A DNA stretch of 64,000 nt from Wuchereria bancrofti (taxonomy: Eukaryota > Nematoda > Chromadorea > Rhabditida > Onchocercidae): positions 8,708,115 through 8,772,114 of the forward strand of contig SSBO01000001.1 in assembly GCA_005281725.1 (NCBI GenBank), given 5' to 3'. A program made the translations under genes and the position numbers. Positions within the stretch are counted from its first letter, which is position 1, and every line of letters starts with the position of its first letter. The notes beneath the pieces were generated by a model. That model did no database searches. It was given only the letters and a program-made list of their open reading frames with translations, and had not been told where the DNA came from. Positions 40,131-52,429 of the stretch are shown one piece after another.

Positions 40131-42010
40131 ATCATTTTCCAAAACATGCAATGCAGCAGCAAGCGAAGTGAGGGAATGTGTAAGTAATGGTCAAAGGGGA
40201 GGCAGGCAAAGGTAAAAAAACAATTTAAAGCTCTGCCCCCTGCTAAACGTGCAATCATTGAGATGACCACTACATCAGTTGATCGACCTCATAACCGCCA
40301 TCCACTCTCCTTGACTTTTCTTTTTATGATTTTTGTGAATTTTTAGAATAAAAGTTAAACACTTTAAAGTTATTTTTTGTGTTTTTGGTCTCCCTACTAC
40401 AGTATTCTATTCGTTAGAGTGTAAAAGAAAAGAAAAACATTGTTGACACCATGTGTCCTTGTGATGTTTACTTTTTCGTTTTAATTAATGATCGATGTTC
40501 ACACCTTTTTACTATTTATTTCTGCTTGATACCGTAAGATTTACTTAATTCAGTGACAATAAATGATTACTAGGTACATTTTTCCGTTTGCAAAAAATTT
40601 TCTTAATTCATCCTAACTGCATATCAGGAATGTGTCACAGTTCCTCTCGATCCCTTCTCTTGTCGTTTACAAAAAAGACGACCATCGGTGTCAAAGAATA
40701 AAGATGTCAACTGTAGAGGGAGGCTTTATGCTCAACTCGCTATTGACATTGTCCACTATTAGTCTTCATTGGAGCTGACCCCAAAGATTCTCTTGTTCTT
40801 CTGACCTCCCAACATCCCTTTTTTACTTTGATGAACGTTTTCATTGCAATCAATTTTGTTTTTGCATTTCTGCATTTATTTTCCTTTTTTTTTTCTCTTA
40901 AGTTTTGCTTTTCCTCAATTTTGATAAAATTTTCGAATGACATATTTTACTCCTTGAATAAGTGGAACGGACAGTGAGACAGTAAGAGAGAAAGTGCGGA
41001 AGTGATGGTGAAAGACAGGCAGAGAGATGGGGGATGGAATCGGAAGAAAAAACAGCGCAATGTGTTGCTCTCTGCTGCAGTAATAATAAATGTACTATGT
41101 TGTTGAGGTGACCACTCTATCAGCTGATTGACCCTCGAGCCGTTGGTCCATTTTTGTGGACGCTTCCTACTCGCTCTTTCGGCATTTTTTGTTACTATTG
41201 CATTGTTCGTTGGAATTACATTTGTTTCATTTATTCAAGAGCAGAACGAATGGAAAGAAAGAAAATCTGACAAAGGGGCGGAGGTAGAGAAAACGATCAT
41301 TTTCGAAAACTAAAGAGTTTATGGAATTCATTTTCATGCAACTGTACAGCTTTGAATTCTGTTGGTTTATGAATTCATTTTCATGCAACTGTACAGCTTT
41401 GAATTCTGTTGGTTTATGACCTTATAATTTTGAAAAAATTGCTTACGAAGTTTCTGTAGATTCGATTTGATACTGGAGGAATGTTTTTTCAGTTTTGATT
41501 TTGAAAACCCGCCTAAGAAACAGATCAGTTGCTTAGAGTCAAATGATAACAAAGATTGTCTTCCACTAAATAGCAAAACTGTTGCTTTTGAACTTGTAAA
41601 GGCTAGCATGAAGTTAGTAAAAACGAAATGGTTTTAACTTTTTTCCTGTGACAGTCAAGTGGAATCCTTAGCCAAGTACAGGGAACTTTTTAAGAAATAT
41701 CTCATTTCAAAATTTTTTGGTCCCATTGGTATTTCCCAAATGATATTTTCCCTATCCAAAGGGATTGTTTTTGGTATTATTAAGAGAAGGTACTGAAAAT
41801 GTTAGAGAAACGGGCAGAAGGAAGGTCCCTGTTACAATCTCTGTCCACTCTCTTCTATTTCCTTTTTGATTACAAAAAAAGCGACCATCGCTGTCAGGGA
41901 TGTCAACGAGCATTCGCTGACCACCCTCACTACTACACCTACAGCAGCAAGCTGACCCCCGGCGAGGCCTCCTTCTGACCTCAACCTCTGGCTTTCCTTT
42001 ATCATTTCTT
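40130..42010. repeat. Two diverged copies of a dispersed repeat
   Basis: Two blocks recur in the same order. Block A, at about 40140-40310 and 41000-41150, carries GACCAC-T-TATCAGTTGAT-GACC and is flanked by GGCAGG-like purine runs. Block B, at about 40630-40820 and 41830-42000, carries TTACAAAAAA-GCGACCATCG-TGTCA and TTCTGACCTC. Higher GC than the surroundings and no sustained reading frame suggest an old interspersed repeat, possibly a gene fragment or non-autonomous element. Confidence 0.6.
41324..41417. repeat. Perfect 47-bp tandem duplication
   Basis: The unit from GAATTCATTTTCATG to GGTTTAT is present twice, at 41324 and 41371, apparently without mismatch, so it is recent. It lies inside the second copy of the dispersed repeat. 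Confidence 0.95.
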
Positions 42011-42847
42011 TTTTGCTTTACAACATCAAATCTTATAAAATTTTCTCTTTAAATCTCTTATTAATTGCGTGGTGTAAATTTGGTTTTCTCTAAAAAAAAA
42101 ATTTGTTTTAGTGAAAAAAAATGTCAAATTCGACGAAATTCTAAAATTACATCCAAGTGTTGAAATCATTCAAACAAATTCTTTACTCAGTTGCGATCAT
42201 TCTGTTAGATTCTGATAAGTTACCATCAAAAGTAATTAAGGCGCTTTTATGTCTAAATGACTTAAACCGCAAAAAGTAAGATTTTAAATTGCTTTTTCAT
42301 AAATTTCGTATAAATCAGCTATCATTGTCCTTGTCAGTGATAGATCGATTATTCGAGTTTTCCTCATAAATAACTGAACTGTGGTTGATAATAACAATAG
42401 CAAATTGCATTAAATTCATTAAACAGAAATAAATCTTTCTGAATGTCAAAGTCTAATTTCATCGTTGGAAATTGTTCATTTTATCCATTTCTCGAATTCA
42501 AATTGATTGATTAATTAATTGTTTCTTTACTAAATTAAATATTAAACTCCTGAATGCACCCATTAATAATTAGAATTAACAATTTACGATAATGAAACAG
42601 ATGATGAGATTTTGGAAAGGGTTTTCTCGGGAAAGGAATAAGATAAATAGATTACTGTTATTGTTATCTGCTTCATGCTGCTCCAGCAATATGCAGAACA
42701 AATTTGAAATACTCATATCGAGTACGTATCAATAAGTATTCGAATCCACCCTAAGAATATATAACAACAATTTAAATAGGACAATACAGTACAGTAATAA
42801 TTAATAATAATAACAATAATAATTTGCAAGTACATTACTGCATAGTA
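42011..42847. other. Intergenic 5' flank of the zinc-finger gene
   Basis: No supported coding exon. TAA triplets directly upstream of 42824 close the reading frame, so translation starts at the ATG at 42848 unless an upstream exon is spliced in. Confidence 0.5.
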
Positions 42848-45800
42848 ATGAATTTGCAGCAGAATATAGTGATTATGCTGCAACAACAGGAGAAGGTAAC
42901 CAATGAATTGAACTTGTCGATGCAAGTTGGATCATCAACTGCAACTGCAAAATTGCAAGGATTTAAGGAAATGAGAAATATAACGAACAGAAGTGGAAGT
43001 GCAGTAGAAGCTGCTGCAAGAAAAGTGTGGTGGATGAAAGAAGTCGAAGATACATCATTTCTCCACAGACATAATGATTGTCAATTGCCATCGGAATGTT
43101 GTGGAAACAATAAGAAGACGACAGGTAATTATGATTAGAAAAATAATTAATTGATCGGATATACTCAGTTTAACAAGAAAATTTGGTGAAGTAATGCAAG
43201 AAATTCTATAATATCGTCAAATAGTAATTAAATTTGAATGATTTAATATCAAAAAATAAAAACTTTCAGTGAATGAAGAATTTGGTGTTGTGAAAATTGG
43301 AAATAGAACAGGCCGAAACAAGCGGAAGCCAAATTTCGTTAGGCATATCATCCGTAAGCAACCGATACTATTTTAGAAGCACTTACAAATATTTTTAGAA
43401 AAATGCATATTCTTTACAAAAGCGAGTACTTTTAGAAGACAACATTGAAGAGCAAAGTGGAAGTAAAACAGAAAATGTGCCACAGCACTTTTTTGATAAT
43501 ACCGAGGAGAGGTCTGCTGATTTGAATAATAGGAATAGCCCAGATCAAGTACTGGACAAACAGTCTGATATGGTGATATCAGCTGAACAATCTCGTAAAA
43601 AACGGTTGGGTAAGCGAAACGGTGAAAAAATCAACAAATCAGGAAATGGTAACGATTTGACAATCTGTTTAGTAGTTGAAAAGTGTTTTTTAGATATTTC
43701 CATCTTTTCCCATTTTTATTCCCAACAAAATATAATATCATATTACTTCAGCTTCATCAAATGCTAAAAGAAAGCGTTCTGAATCGAAATTATTAAACCT
43801 TAATCAAAGATACAGTAACAGGACATTCTCGTCATTTACACCAGCAGAGCAAGAAGAACTTCGACGCAAGGCTTCACGTATTCATGACGGAGCTACATTT
43901 CAGAGGTTTTGTTTATTGTAGTTTGTTGTAGTAAACGTGTAATGCTATTTTTTGCAACAATGCCAGAAAAATAATTTCTTTTGACTATCTTTCTTATTTT
44001 CAGTTTTGACGAATTTCACGAATGTTTCGATGCCTACAAGATCGTATGGAGTTATCCGTATAGGGTAGCTAGTTCCGAGCTTCTCCGAGATGGCGAAGGG
44101 CAAGTGATCAATCGCTTTAAATATAAATATATAGTGTTCCACTGCGTTCATTATGGGATTCCACGTAAAAGAGGTAACATTTGATTTTTTTTTTTCATTG
44201 TCTGCGAATGCTCAAAAGTCATTTTCATGCAGTTCGCAGTTTCGGAAATGAATCCAGTCTTTGCTTAATTCCGTTTACTGCAGATTTGATACCTGACATC
44301 AAATTTATTGAACTAATAGGTTCAATAAATTCGGCTAATGAACTGATATTAATTAGTCTAAGGCATTTACCTTCATATTGTTTTAACAAATTGCTTTAAC
44401 AAAAAACGTAACCATATAATGTAATATTAATATGAGAGCATTAATTTCTGCACTTACGCATCAATGCCATATACCATGGATGGTTGGGCAAGTGTTATGA
44501 AAATTTTCAGTGAGAGGACATGAAAATAGATCTTCGTGCTGTTCTGATTTAATTCGCTAAATAGCAAAAAAAAATATCAAGTTTTTGAGGGTTGTATTTT
44601 TATGTCATTCAGATGATTTCATTCTGTTTGTCCTTGTGTTTTCCCAATTCTGTTGGCTCATATTTGGCTTCGTTTTGCACTTTTATTCTAACAGATCAAA
44701 ATCCTTTCAGAACAGTAACGCTTACATTGACCCGCTCTCCATAAAACTTCATTTCTCACCAAATTTTATGATGCCAAAAGATCGAAAGAACCTAGGAGAT
44801 GTTTTATTGCAGCTTCACGCGTGTTAGCTTTTATTTAGATTTGATGAAGTCCTTAATCTCCAAATGTCATTTATTTATTCAGTTAAGGAGTAGAGAGTGG
44901 GAGAGACTGAATGATATAAATCCAACAAAAGCTGTTGCGGTTGATGGATGTTTTTTTTACGTGTTAGCCATTACCCCCTCCCCCAGCCAGCTTGCCAATT
45001 CCGCCTGCCTCTTTTCCGCTCCAACTGCTAAGTCACTGGTCATTGTGCTAAGCTGTAACTACTGTGTTGGATAGCTTTGGGAAAGGATCATTATCACGTT
45101 TATGCTAATTAATGTCAGCTTTGGGAATGCGAAACAATCATTTCTAGACAGCAGGATGGATGCTAAATAAATTCTATTTGAGAGAGTTATTTACCGATGT
45201 TGTTGCTTACGGTGTTAAATTTAAATATAAATTGTAGTTGAAAAACAGGAATCAATTTTTGTTTGTTTCTTTTTGTTTAGCATCACTTTGATATACTTTA
45301 AAATATGAAATAATGAATAATTTAATGTTTTATTGAAGAATCATTTCAATTTTAAACCGCTATGAGGTGAAAATCAAAATTTACGAGGAAAGTTTTTAGG
45401 GATTTTTACATTTTTTACAGATTTAGGCAAAAGAAACAGTAAATAATGAAGTCGATAATTATTGCTTCCTTCTTTTTTTTTTACATTGCGGTTGTCCGTT
45501 TTGACCATTTTAAAGCATTAAATCATGGGCATTACAAGCAGCACTCTCCCCAAATAATAGAAATTATGTTCGCCAGCTGCTGTCTTAATATCATGAAGAC
45601 TGGCGGTTTTGAGATGGTAATTTCAAGGGATCCAACCAGTCAACCTTTTGAAGCCACAAAATAATGAATAAATGACAATCAGATCGATAACACACATCTT
45701 TTATCGAACAAAAAGAAAAAAATAAATCTAACATAACAAATACTGAAAGTAAGCCACTAATGTCAGTCAGGTCAAAGCCACCCACTGTCACAACATTTGA

Positions 45801-47812
45801 ACAGAAAGCAGCGGTTGGCAGTCATAAAATTAAACTCCTCTTATTTAGTATACAAGTAATTAGTTTCATAAATAGAATCATATCCTTTTCCGTCACCTAC
45901 AAAATAGAGGCGTGTCGATGCATATTTAGAAATATCAAAATGAACTGTTTATAACGACTGTGAAAGACAGACTTATTTTTTAATAGTGGCGTCAAATCAG
46001 TAGAAAACTATTTACTCACAAGAAAATGTTAAATGCCTTTAAATTAAATATCACAGAAAGAAAAATGACTTCATCAAGGAAGACCGAAAAACTCACTGTC
46101 TGCTATTATTTCGGGATGACTTTTCATAAGTTTTTGTCAATGAGTTAAACTACGATGCAAATTCCTCCCTGTCATTTTGCCATTCTAAAGCAGAAGCTTC
46201 ACGTTACACTCACCGCAAATATTTTGCTATAACTATTGGGCGCTCTTAAAACTTGTCTTAATGAACCAAGCAAAAATTTCACTGTTTCATTCCTTCAGGA
46301 AGAGGTGAACGTATAAATCAGAATTATCTTTCATTGGGTTGCACCGCCAGATTTCGTTTGAATGCTGACACAACCAATGGTTGTCTTCGAATTTCATCTT
46401 TCCACGAAAAGCACACTAATCACGAATGCACCGAAGAGGATTACTTGCGTATTATAAGCAAGAAAAGACGAAATCTAACTGGTCAGTTCATAGATTCCCA
46501 ACTGCGTCTATCCTTCACTTTATTTTCAATTATAGAAATGTTTATTAATTATAGAAATTACAGGTGGTATTGCATCGAAGATAGTAAAAAAAGAAAAGAT
46601 CGAAGAAGCAGGTAACTTCCATCGGTTCTCTTCACCATTCTCTGTTATATGTAAACAAACGATACGGTAATATCGTTACGCTATTTTAGGAGAAACAAAA
46701 TCGACATGCAAATCGCCAGAACTAAATGAGCGTGCAAATGTTTCCGATGTTGCGGAAGATAATTCTGTACCCGTTATTTCATCTGCACAAAGTTCCTCTC
46801 TGATTATTTCATCCCAAGAAAATTCTGCTTTTGTTCCAGTTACTCGTTCCGCAGAAGTAAGCAAACAACTTTATACTAAAAAAGGTTTATGAAGGATAGA
46901 AGAACATAAAAGTAAAGTTGACATTTTCAGATGACAGAACATGTTGATGGAATACAACAAATGTCACTGCAGAATTTGCTTCCGATAGATTCCGTTCGGA
47001 AGCAAATATTCACAGTTCGGTTAATGGATCGACTGCAGCGTATAGAGTATTTGATTATGAACGGTTCGTCTTCCAAGTCGTAGGCATGAATCTCTTTCGA
47101 TAAACCTAAGCGCTCAACTAAACTGAAGTTTGTGTTGACAGGCAATATTCGAGCCACGCAAAAAGATTTACGATTTGGGTAGCAGATTTTTGCTCCATGT
47201 AGAAGTCTGATCTATGAAGTTTCATTAGATAAAAAATACTTTGAATTATTTTTAATAAGAATCCGATTTAGCTTATATCATCAAATGTGGAGAATGTCTG
47301 CCGCAGGAAGTATACCTACCGTTCATCTGTGGAGTGTATGGCGCTGATTATTATCTCTCGGAATGGTCGAATGTGCAATTAAGAGATGTTATGATAGTGC
47401 TTCTGCAGCCACCAGAGATACTGCTTCAAGGCAATTTACCCACCGATATTTCAATTGATGAAGTGAAACAGGTTCGACCACCCGGTATTCATCGTGCGAT
47501 CACAGCTATCAGAGAAGAAAAATTAAAGGTATGGGTAAGAATTGATATTTAACCCAATTTGTGACAGTATGAATCCATCGTCGTGTTATGAGCATTACTA
47601 ACATACTTCCTCCTATCTTCTTTATCGTTCATATATTCGCATATTTATTTAGCAATCCTTTGCAGAGATGCGACGAGATTTTTGCGCGATTTGTCCAGCA
47701 TATTTTTAATGCCATCTCTCGACCTGAATTCGTAGTGGCTGTTCAAGAATTCAAAAAGTTCGCTGATGGCGTAAGAAATATGAATGTTGACGGTATCAGG
47801 TCACAATGTTGA
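42848..47812 (+). CDS. ZSWIM/FAR1-type zinc DNA-binding protein (transposase-derived module), 11 exons
   Basis: Exons 42848-43124, 43270-43337, 43399-43609, 43752-43905, 44004-44173, 46299-46481, 46564-46611, 46690-46856, 46931-47063, 47272-47528, 47666-47812 join in phase (1815 nt, 604 aa). If the exon from 46931 reads through to TAG at 47081-47083, the protein is 476 aa. The N-terminal third is polar with basic patches (GRNKRKPNF, NAKRKRSESK). Residues about 240-360 form the recognisable domain: FDEFHECFDAYKIVWSYPYRV, then FHCVHYG, RINQNYLSLGCTARFRL, and SFHEKHTNHECTEEDYL. That order of Cys and His is the WRKY-GCM1-superfamily zinc fold seen at the N-terminus of ZSWIM3/ZSWIM1 and MULE transposases (FAR1 type). 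No DDE transposase core or SWIM finger follows. The C-terminal part is helical and leucine-rich. Intron 5 is 2.1 kb. I infer a domesticated DNA-binding regulator. Confidence 0.7.
44174..46298 (+). other. Long intron of the zinc-finger gene
   Basis: Lies between a GTAACA donor and a TCCTTCAG acceptor. It contains a locally C-rich stretch at 44960-45070 and overlapping short frames on both strands without splice or motif support. A dispersed repeat insertion is possible but I could not define ends. Confidence 0.45.
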
Positions 47813-47827
47813 CGGTATCAGGTCACA
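47782..47827. repeat. Short tandem duplication at the 3' end of the zinc-finger gene
   Basis: AATGTTGACGGTATCAGGTCACA occurs twice in tandem, spanning the predicted stop codon at 47810-47812. The duplication itself therefore creates or moves the stop. Confidence 0.85.
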
Positions 47828-48813
47828 TGACATCAATATGTTACGGTGCTGAGATAGAACTAATCACTGATACCGTATCACTGATACTGCTTATACAGAT
47901 GAGGCAATTCTTGCCCTTTATATCCATATATACTTATACCTTATACTTCTCCTACACATTTGTATGAGCTGAAAATTATATTTTTTTGTTAGGAAACATG
48001 AAAATTATATTTTTTTTTTTGAAAAGAGTTCTGTTACCAGTTGCATTTGTTTGCATAGAGATTTTGGATGGATCTTTCTCACTTTGAAAGGGATTTTTGT
48101 TATTTTCATGTTTCCTCACACAATTAAATTTCTTCATAGGATAGCATTTGAAGACTATTGTACAGCTAATATAAATAAGTTTGCGGCAGTTTCTGTGACA
48201 GTTTGAGAATAGGTGTGCATGTAGTGAATAGAGTATTGCACAGGGATGACTAAATAAGTATTGAAATGTTCATTATTAAAGTGGTTACATCATCAATTGT
48301 ACCTCATTACAATATTTATTTGAATGCAATAGGAATAGCATTTGAATGTATGTCTAAAGTATGTCTTGTGTGATTTTGGGAATAACTCTTTCATAATTTC
48401 TTCAAGGAATTGTTTTTAACTAATAAGTTGCAGCAAATTTTGCAAATTTTTTATTAAATTTTTAGCACGAATCAATTGTTTATTGCTTGAAGATAACTTG
48501 AAATACTTAAAATATCTTGGCCCGTTAATACATGGATGCTAAGGTTTTAAAAAATTTAAAAAAAAAAAAAAACTTTACTATTCAATGTATCTTTCCAAAA
48601 GACTATTTGAGTTGTTTGAACATGCCGAAACCGAAATTCTTTCATTGCCAACCCAAATTCTACTAGAACTGTCAAGTTCTATTGGAACTCTATTCTCTTT
48701 CGTTCACTAAGATTGCGTTTACTCACGATTTCAGGCAACATTTTCTTAATTTTCGTATTAATAGAATGAACTGTAATTGCTAAATTTTTTTGTAAATATA
48801 TTACAAAAAAAAG
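47828..48813. other. Intergenic, no gene seen
   Basis: AT-rich. No exon supported. Confidence 0.45.
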
Positions 48814-49110
48814 AAATTGCGCATCCAACACCGCCAGATCATTTTAAGTCTTTGCAAGTTATGGACAGATTTTCTTTTTTATGTGGATCCTACCACTAAT
48901 AATTTGATTGATTGTAAAATAACCATGTGGATAATTTTTTTGTTTTTTAATGGTCATAATGCAACGAAGACTGTGATCTTGATTCGAAACATCAATCAAT
49001 TTTCTGGAAGTCATGCAAAATTTTAAGGCTTACCTTGAAATTGTTTAGATGTGAAGAGAAGCTCGAAATAGATCATCATCCCCTTGGAGTTTCTTCGGAC
49101 GAAGAGGAGT
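48814..49110 (+). CDS. Coding-like exon pair, possible gene 3' end
   Basis: About 48816-48857 reads EIAHPTPPDHF, and 49052-49110 after a TTTAG acceptor reads CEEKLEIDHHPLGVSSDEEE then stop. Splicing with a weak GTCTTT donor would join them in phase. The acidic ending is like a real C-terminus. I found no firm upstream exons, so this may be an alternative tail of the zinc-finger gene, a separate gene end, or chance. Confidence 0.25.
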
Positions 49111-50039
49111 GAATGTATACTGTATTCTTGGTTTAACCTGTGTTCTTGTATTTAACATTTTTATGATGTTTGCTGTTCGCTGTTATCTTAGTGCAGTTGT
49201 AGAAATATTCTGAGATGACTGTTTTTCGGACTGCTACCAAATCAATGTTAGAAATCTAAAAATTGCAAGCACCTGCACTAAATATATCCGATACCAGAAA
49301 AAAAAAATTGTTTCACATATGTACGAAAATACCTCACATGAATATTCAAAGAAAATTGAAACTTAATGCTGTTTTTTTCTTATAAATAATGTTAGATCTC
49401 CTGATAAAGCAATTCAACAGTATCGGTAGCTAAAGAATATAAAATTAGAATTAAAAAATAATTTTATGAGTGTTTATAAAATTCCAACTTCAGAAATCAG
49501 TTTGAACTAAATCCTAGACGCAAATCTGGCTTTTTCGATCTTTTCCAATAAGCTTCCAGTTGATCGCTGGAACCTTTTTTTTTTTGTTCTATATTAAAGA
49601 AATTCTTCATGCACTTTAAATTTAATTTGGAAATATCTGTCCTGATTTGAAGTATTGAGATCAATAGGCATAAAAGAACACAGAAACCTATTAAATTTTA
49701 CTACTGCGACAATAATTGATATCTCTCCAACAATTATCAACATTGAGTAAAGAGAAATGACCAATACCTGGTATCTTTTTCCAAGTACATTTTTCTTACA
49801 TGAAATGAAGAGGTATAGGCATCTTCTCTTCCCATATGATCAACCCTTTAGCACTTTATTTATCCTTCGTTAATTAGAGCAGCATATGCTCTTAGGCATG
49901 AAGTTGCACAGCTGCCTTCCTTTGTGCGGCCATAAATCCAGGTTATATTCTTTCGAACACAATACACATTTACATTTTAAACATTCTTAAAATTATAAAT
50001 TATCGATGTTGTTGCTCTCTTCTGCTTGACTTATCGAGT
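49111..50039. other. Intergenic, no gene seen
   Basis: No coding exon supported on either strand. Confidence 0.45.
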
Positions 50040-50347
50040 ATGTTTCTACCTGTAGCAGTTGCAATTTCCTTGAACGAGTTTATGAACTAGCCTGGCTAGT
50101 TCTGTAATGCTGCTAGTCTCTATTAGTAGCACCGGCACTTCAGGTTCTTCTTTCTTGTCATCTGGCAAAGAGATAACTTTGTTCCGGATGGCCAATCATT
50201 AGCATTATCATCACTGTTAGACAGAAGAGCCCACTCTACTTTTTCAATAATTGCGGCTCCTGATCTCTCCTCTATTTCTACGGGGAATTTCGCTCTTTTA
50301 TTTCTTCAATCTCCTCTTTGTCTTCTCCAAGTGAGTCATCAACGAAA
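50040..50347 (-). pseudogene. Coding-like relic spread over three frames
   Basis: On the minus strand, protein-like sequence passes through three frames. First frame: DDSLGEDKEEIEEIKERNS, then stop. Second: EIEERSGAAIIEKVEWALL...DDNANDWPSGTKLSL. Third: PDDKKEEPEVPVLLIETSSI followed by TELARLVHKLVQG and a stop. The pieces abut or overlap with no room for introns, and composition is acidic and balanced, unlike the AT-driven background. This looks like an exon with two frameshifts, or assembly indels in a real exon. The family is not recognised. Confidence 0.45.
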
Positions 50348-50471
50348 TTTCAAGATGAAAAGAATACACTTTACAGTCTTATTTTAAATTTGAAACACTT
50401 TCTGCAACCACCACTTCACAGCTAATCAATTTATGACAATTGTAAATCAAAAAAACAAAGATAAAGTGACC

Positions 50472-51045
50472 TGAATCGTTTCGCTCAATTTCGCTGAATG
50501 TAAAAAACATTATAGGTTCCTTTTTTTCAGAAAGTCGAAAACAACGTGAATTCCAGTTCATCCGGATTTCTATAAAATTAGCAGATTTACGGAATATTTA
50601 CATAAAAGCACATGGTAGAACTATCAGTTACTGATGTTAAAACAATGTGAAATTATGCGTTCCAATTTACTTAAAATTGGTTATTATACTATTTATGCCA
50701 AACATCAAATTCATCGCATTTTTTTCTGATCTAATCATATTTAAAACAATGACGAAAATCAACATTTATGAAAACATTTCCTTCCTAAGTATCATTCTTA
50801 AAGATTAAAAAAATATATTAAAGATTAGAAAATCTAAGAAGATATGCAAATATCTTAATGTATATAAAGACTGTTTCATCTTTCTGTTATCTATAGAGAA
50901 TGTTATTTGCTTTTCTAATCTTTAATACATCCAAATCCTCATATTATGCATATCTTCACTACCTTTCTGTAAAAAAAAATTTCTCGTTTCGGTTACATAC
51001 CTGAACAGCATTTAACAACTGCTCATTGAAATCAGTTTGATTCAT
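50472..51045 (-). CDS. Possible short gene: micro-exon with trans-splice-like acceptor plus a second exon
   Basis: At 51001-51045 (minus) CTTTAACAG is followed directly by ATG and fifteen codons (MNQTDFNEQLLNAVQ), then a perfect GTATGT donor. About 50472-50579 has a TTTATAG acceptor and reads IRMNWNSRCFRLSEKKEPI onward. The two do not join in phase, so a linking exon is missing. This may be the 5' end of the relic at 50040-50347. Function unknown. Confidence 0.3.
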
Positions 51046-52429
51046 CTGTTAAAGAATAAAAACAATGAATTAGCATCAAAGTGTAAACTTAACTTATGAT
51101 ACTTAATATGGGATAAAAAAAAATTGGAACAGATATTACATATCACTAACAATTCATATAACTTGATGCGCTTACAAAAAAAATTATTAAATCATTAGTT
51201 GGCGAACTTATTTCGCTTCACTTTCATCTCTTCAATGTGAGTTATATTCGAAAGAAAAAAATCTTCTGTGAACAATAATGGCTACTTATGAGTGCTACGC
51301 TATGTATCTAAAATTACGAGTCAATTCCCAGAAGCTTTGAATATATTTTGAAATTTGATTCGTTAAAATTCAATTAAAACTTCACAGTTTGTGTAAAACT
51401 GAAAATATTTGATAAGATTAAAACACTGATATGTAAGGAGTAAATCAGCGGCGTTAATTATTAAATGGATTCGCTATGAACAAAAAGCATTTTCTTTTTT
51501 TTCTTTGTAATTTTTTTTTTCGCTGTATAAATGAATTGTTTTTTCTCTATAAATGAAGAAAGTCAAGCGTTTATTATAAATTTGCAAAAATTACCTTTTA
51601 ATGCAACTGTTATTCAATATGTTATTAAAGTATCAGTACGTTTCGATTCTATTTCCGCGAAATTTTTTTGGTTCGCTTTAGCTGAAATTGCTATCGTATA
51701 AGAAAACGAGAAGTGAAAATATACATAGGACATATGTATAAACGGATACTTAATTACAATGCGTTAGCACGTGACATACCAGGCTTCAGTGATCATTTCA
51801 AATTTGCAGTGTGTCTTTTTTTGGATGTAAAATTTTATTCCATCAAATTTCAAATATCAAATTTTGATTTACATCGATAAGCACAAGAAAACTTGCAAAT
51901 TTTTTAAACTTATTTGTATACTGAAATATGCAATGATATCTTCAACATTTATTCCAAATTATTACTTATCATGAAGTTACCATTGCCTTCAATAATTATG
52001 AATTGGTATCTAAACTCGAATATTTATTTGTTTTGTTTGTCAATTTGAATAGCTTACGTCAACAAAAAAATATCTTACAACAATTTGTTATTTTTCAATG
52101 TTATTTGAAACTCTTCAAATATCCATTGCAATTCATAAAGAATTTACGGTAGAAATATAAGATTAGAAACAAAGAGTTTAAGCTACAAACATTATTGGAA
52201 ACAACATAAAGGATCTACAGTAAAAACATAACATTGGGAACAAAGAAGTATAAACATGATTAGAACAAAGACTTTAATGTGCAAGCATTATTTGCGAAGG
52301 GTTCATCGAACATATTTTGTGATATTAAAATCCGCTACACTCCCAACGGCGAAATTTAAAGGGGGGTTTCGGATAGAGGATTTATTCTTCGTTTTTGTTG
52401 TTTGTTTTAGCCTTGTTTTAGCCTTCTGG
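51046..52429. other. Intergenic, no gene seen
   Basis: AT-rich with no supported exon. The region near 52330-52430 may hold the ragged 3' end of the minus-strand BEL/Pao element. Confidence 0.45.

Noticed and set aside
47334..47552. The exon at 47272-47528 as an independent single-exon gene
   Set aside because: It lacks its own start and is bounded by good splice signals; its phase fits the zinc-finger gene upstream and the exon at 47666 downstream.
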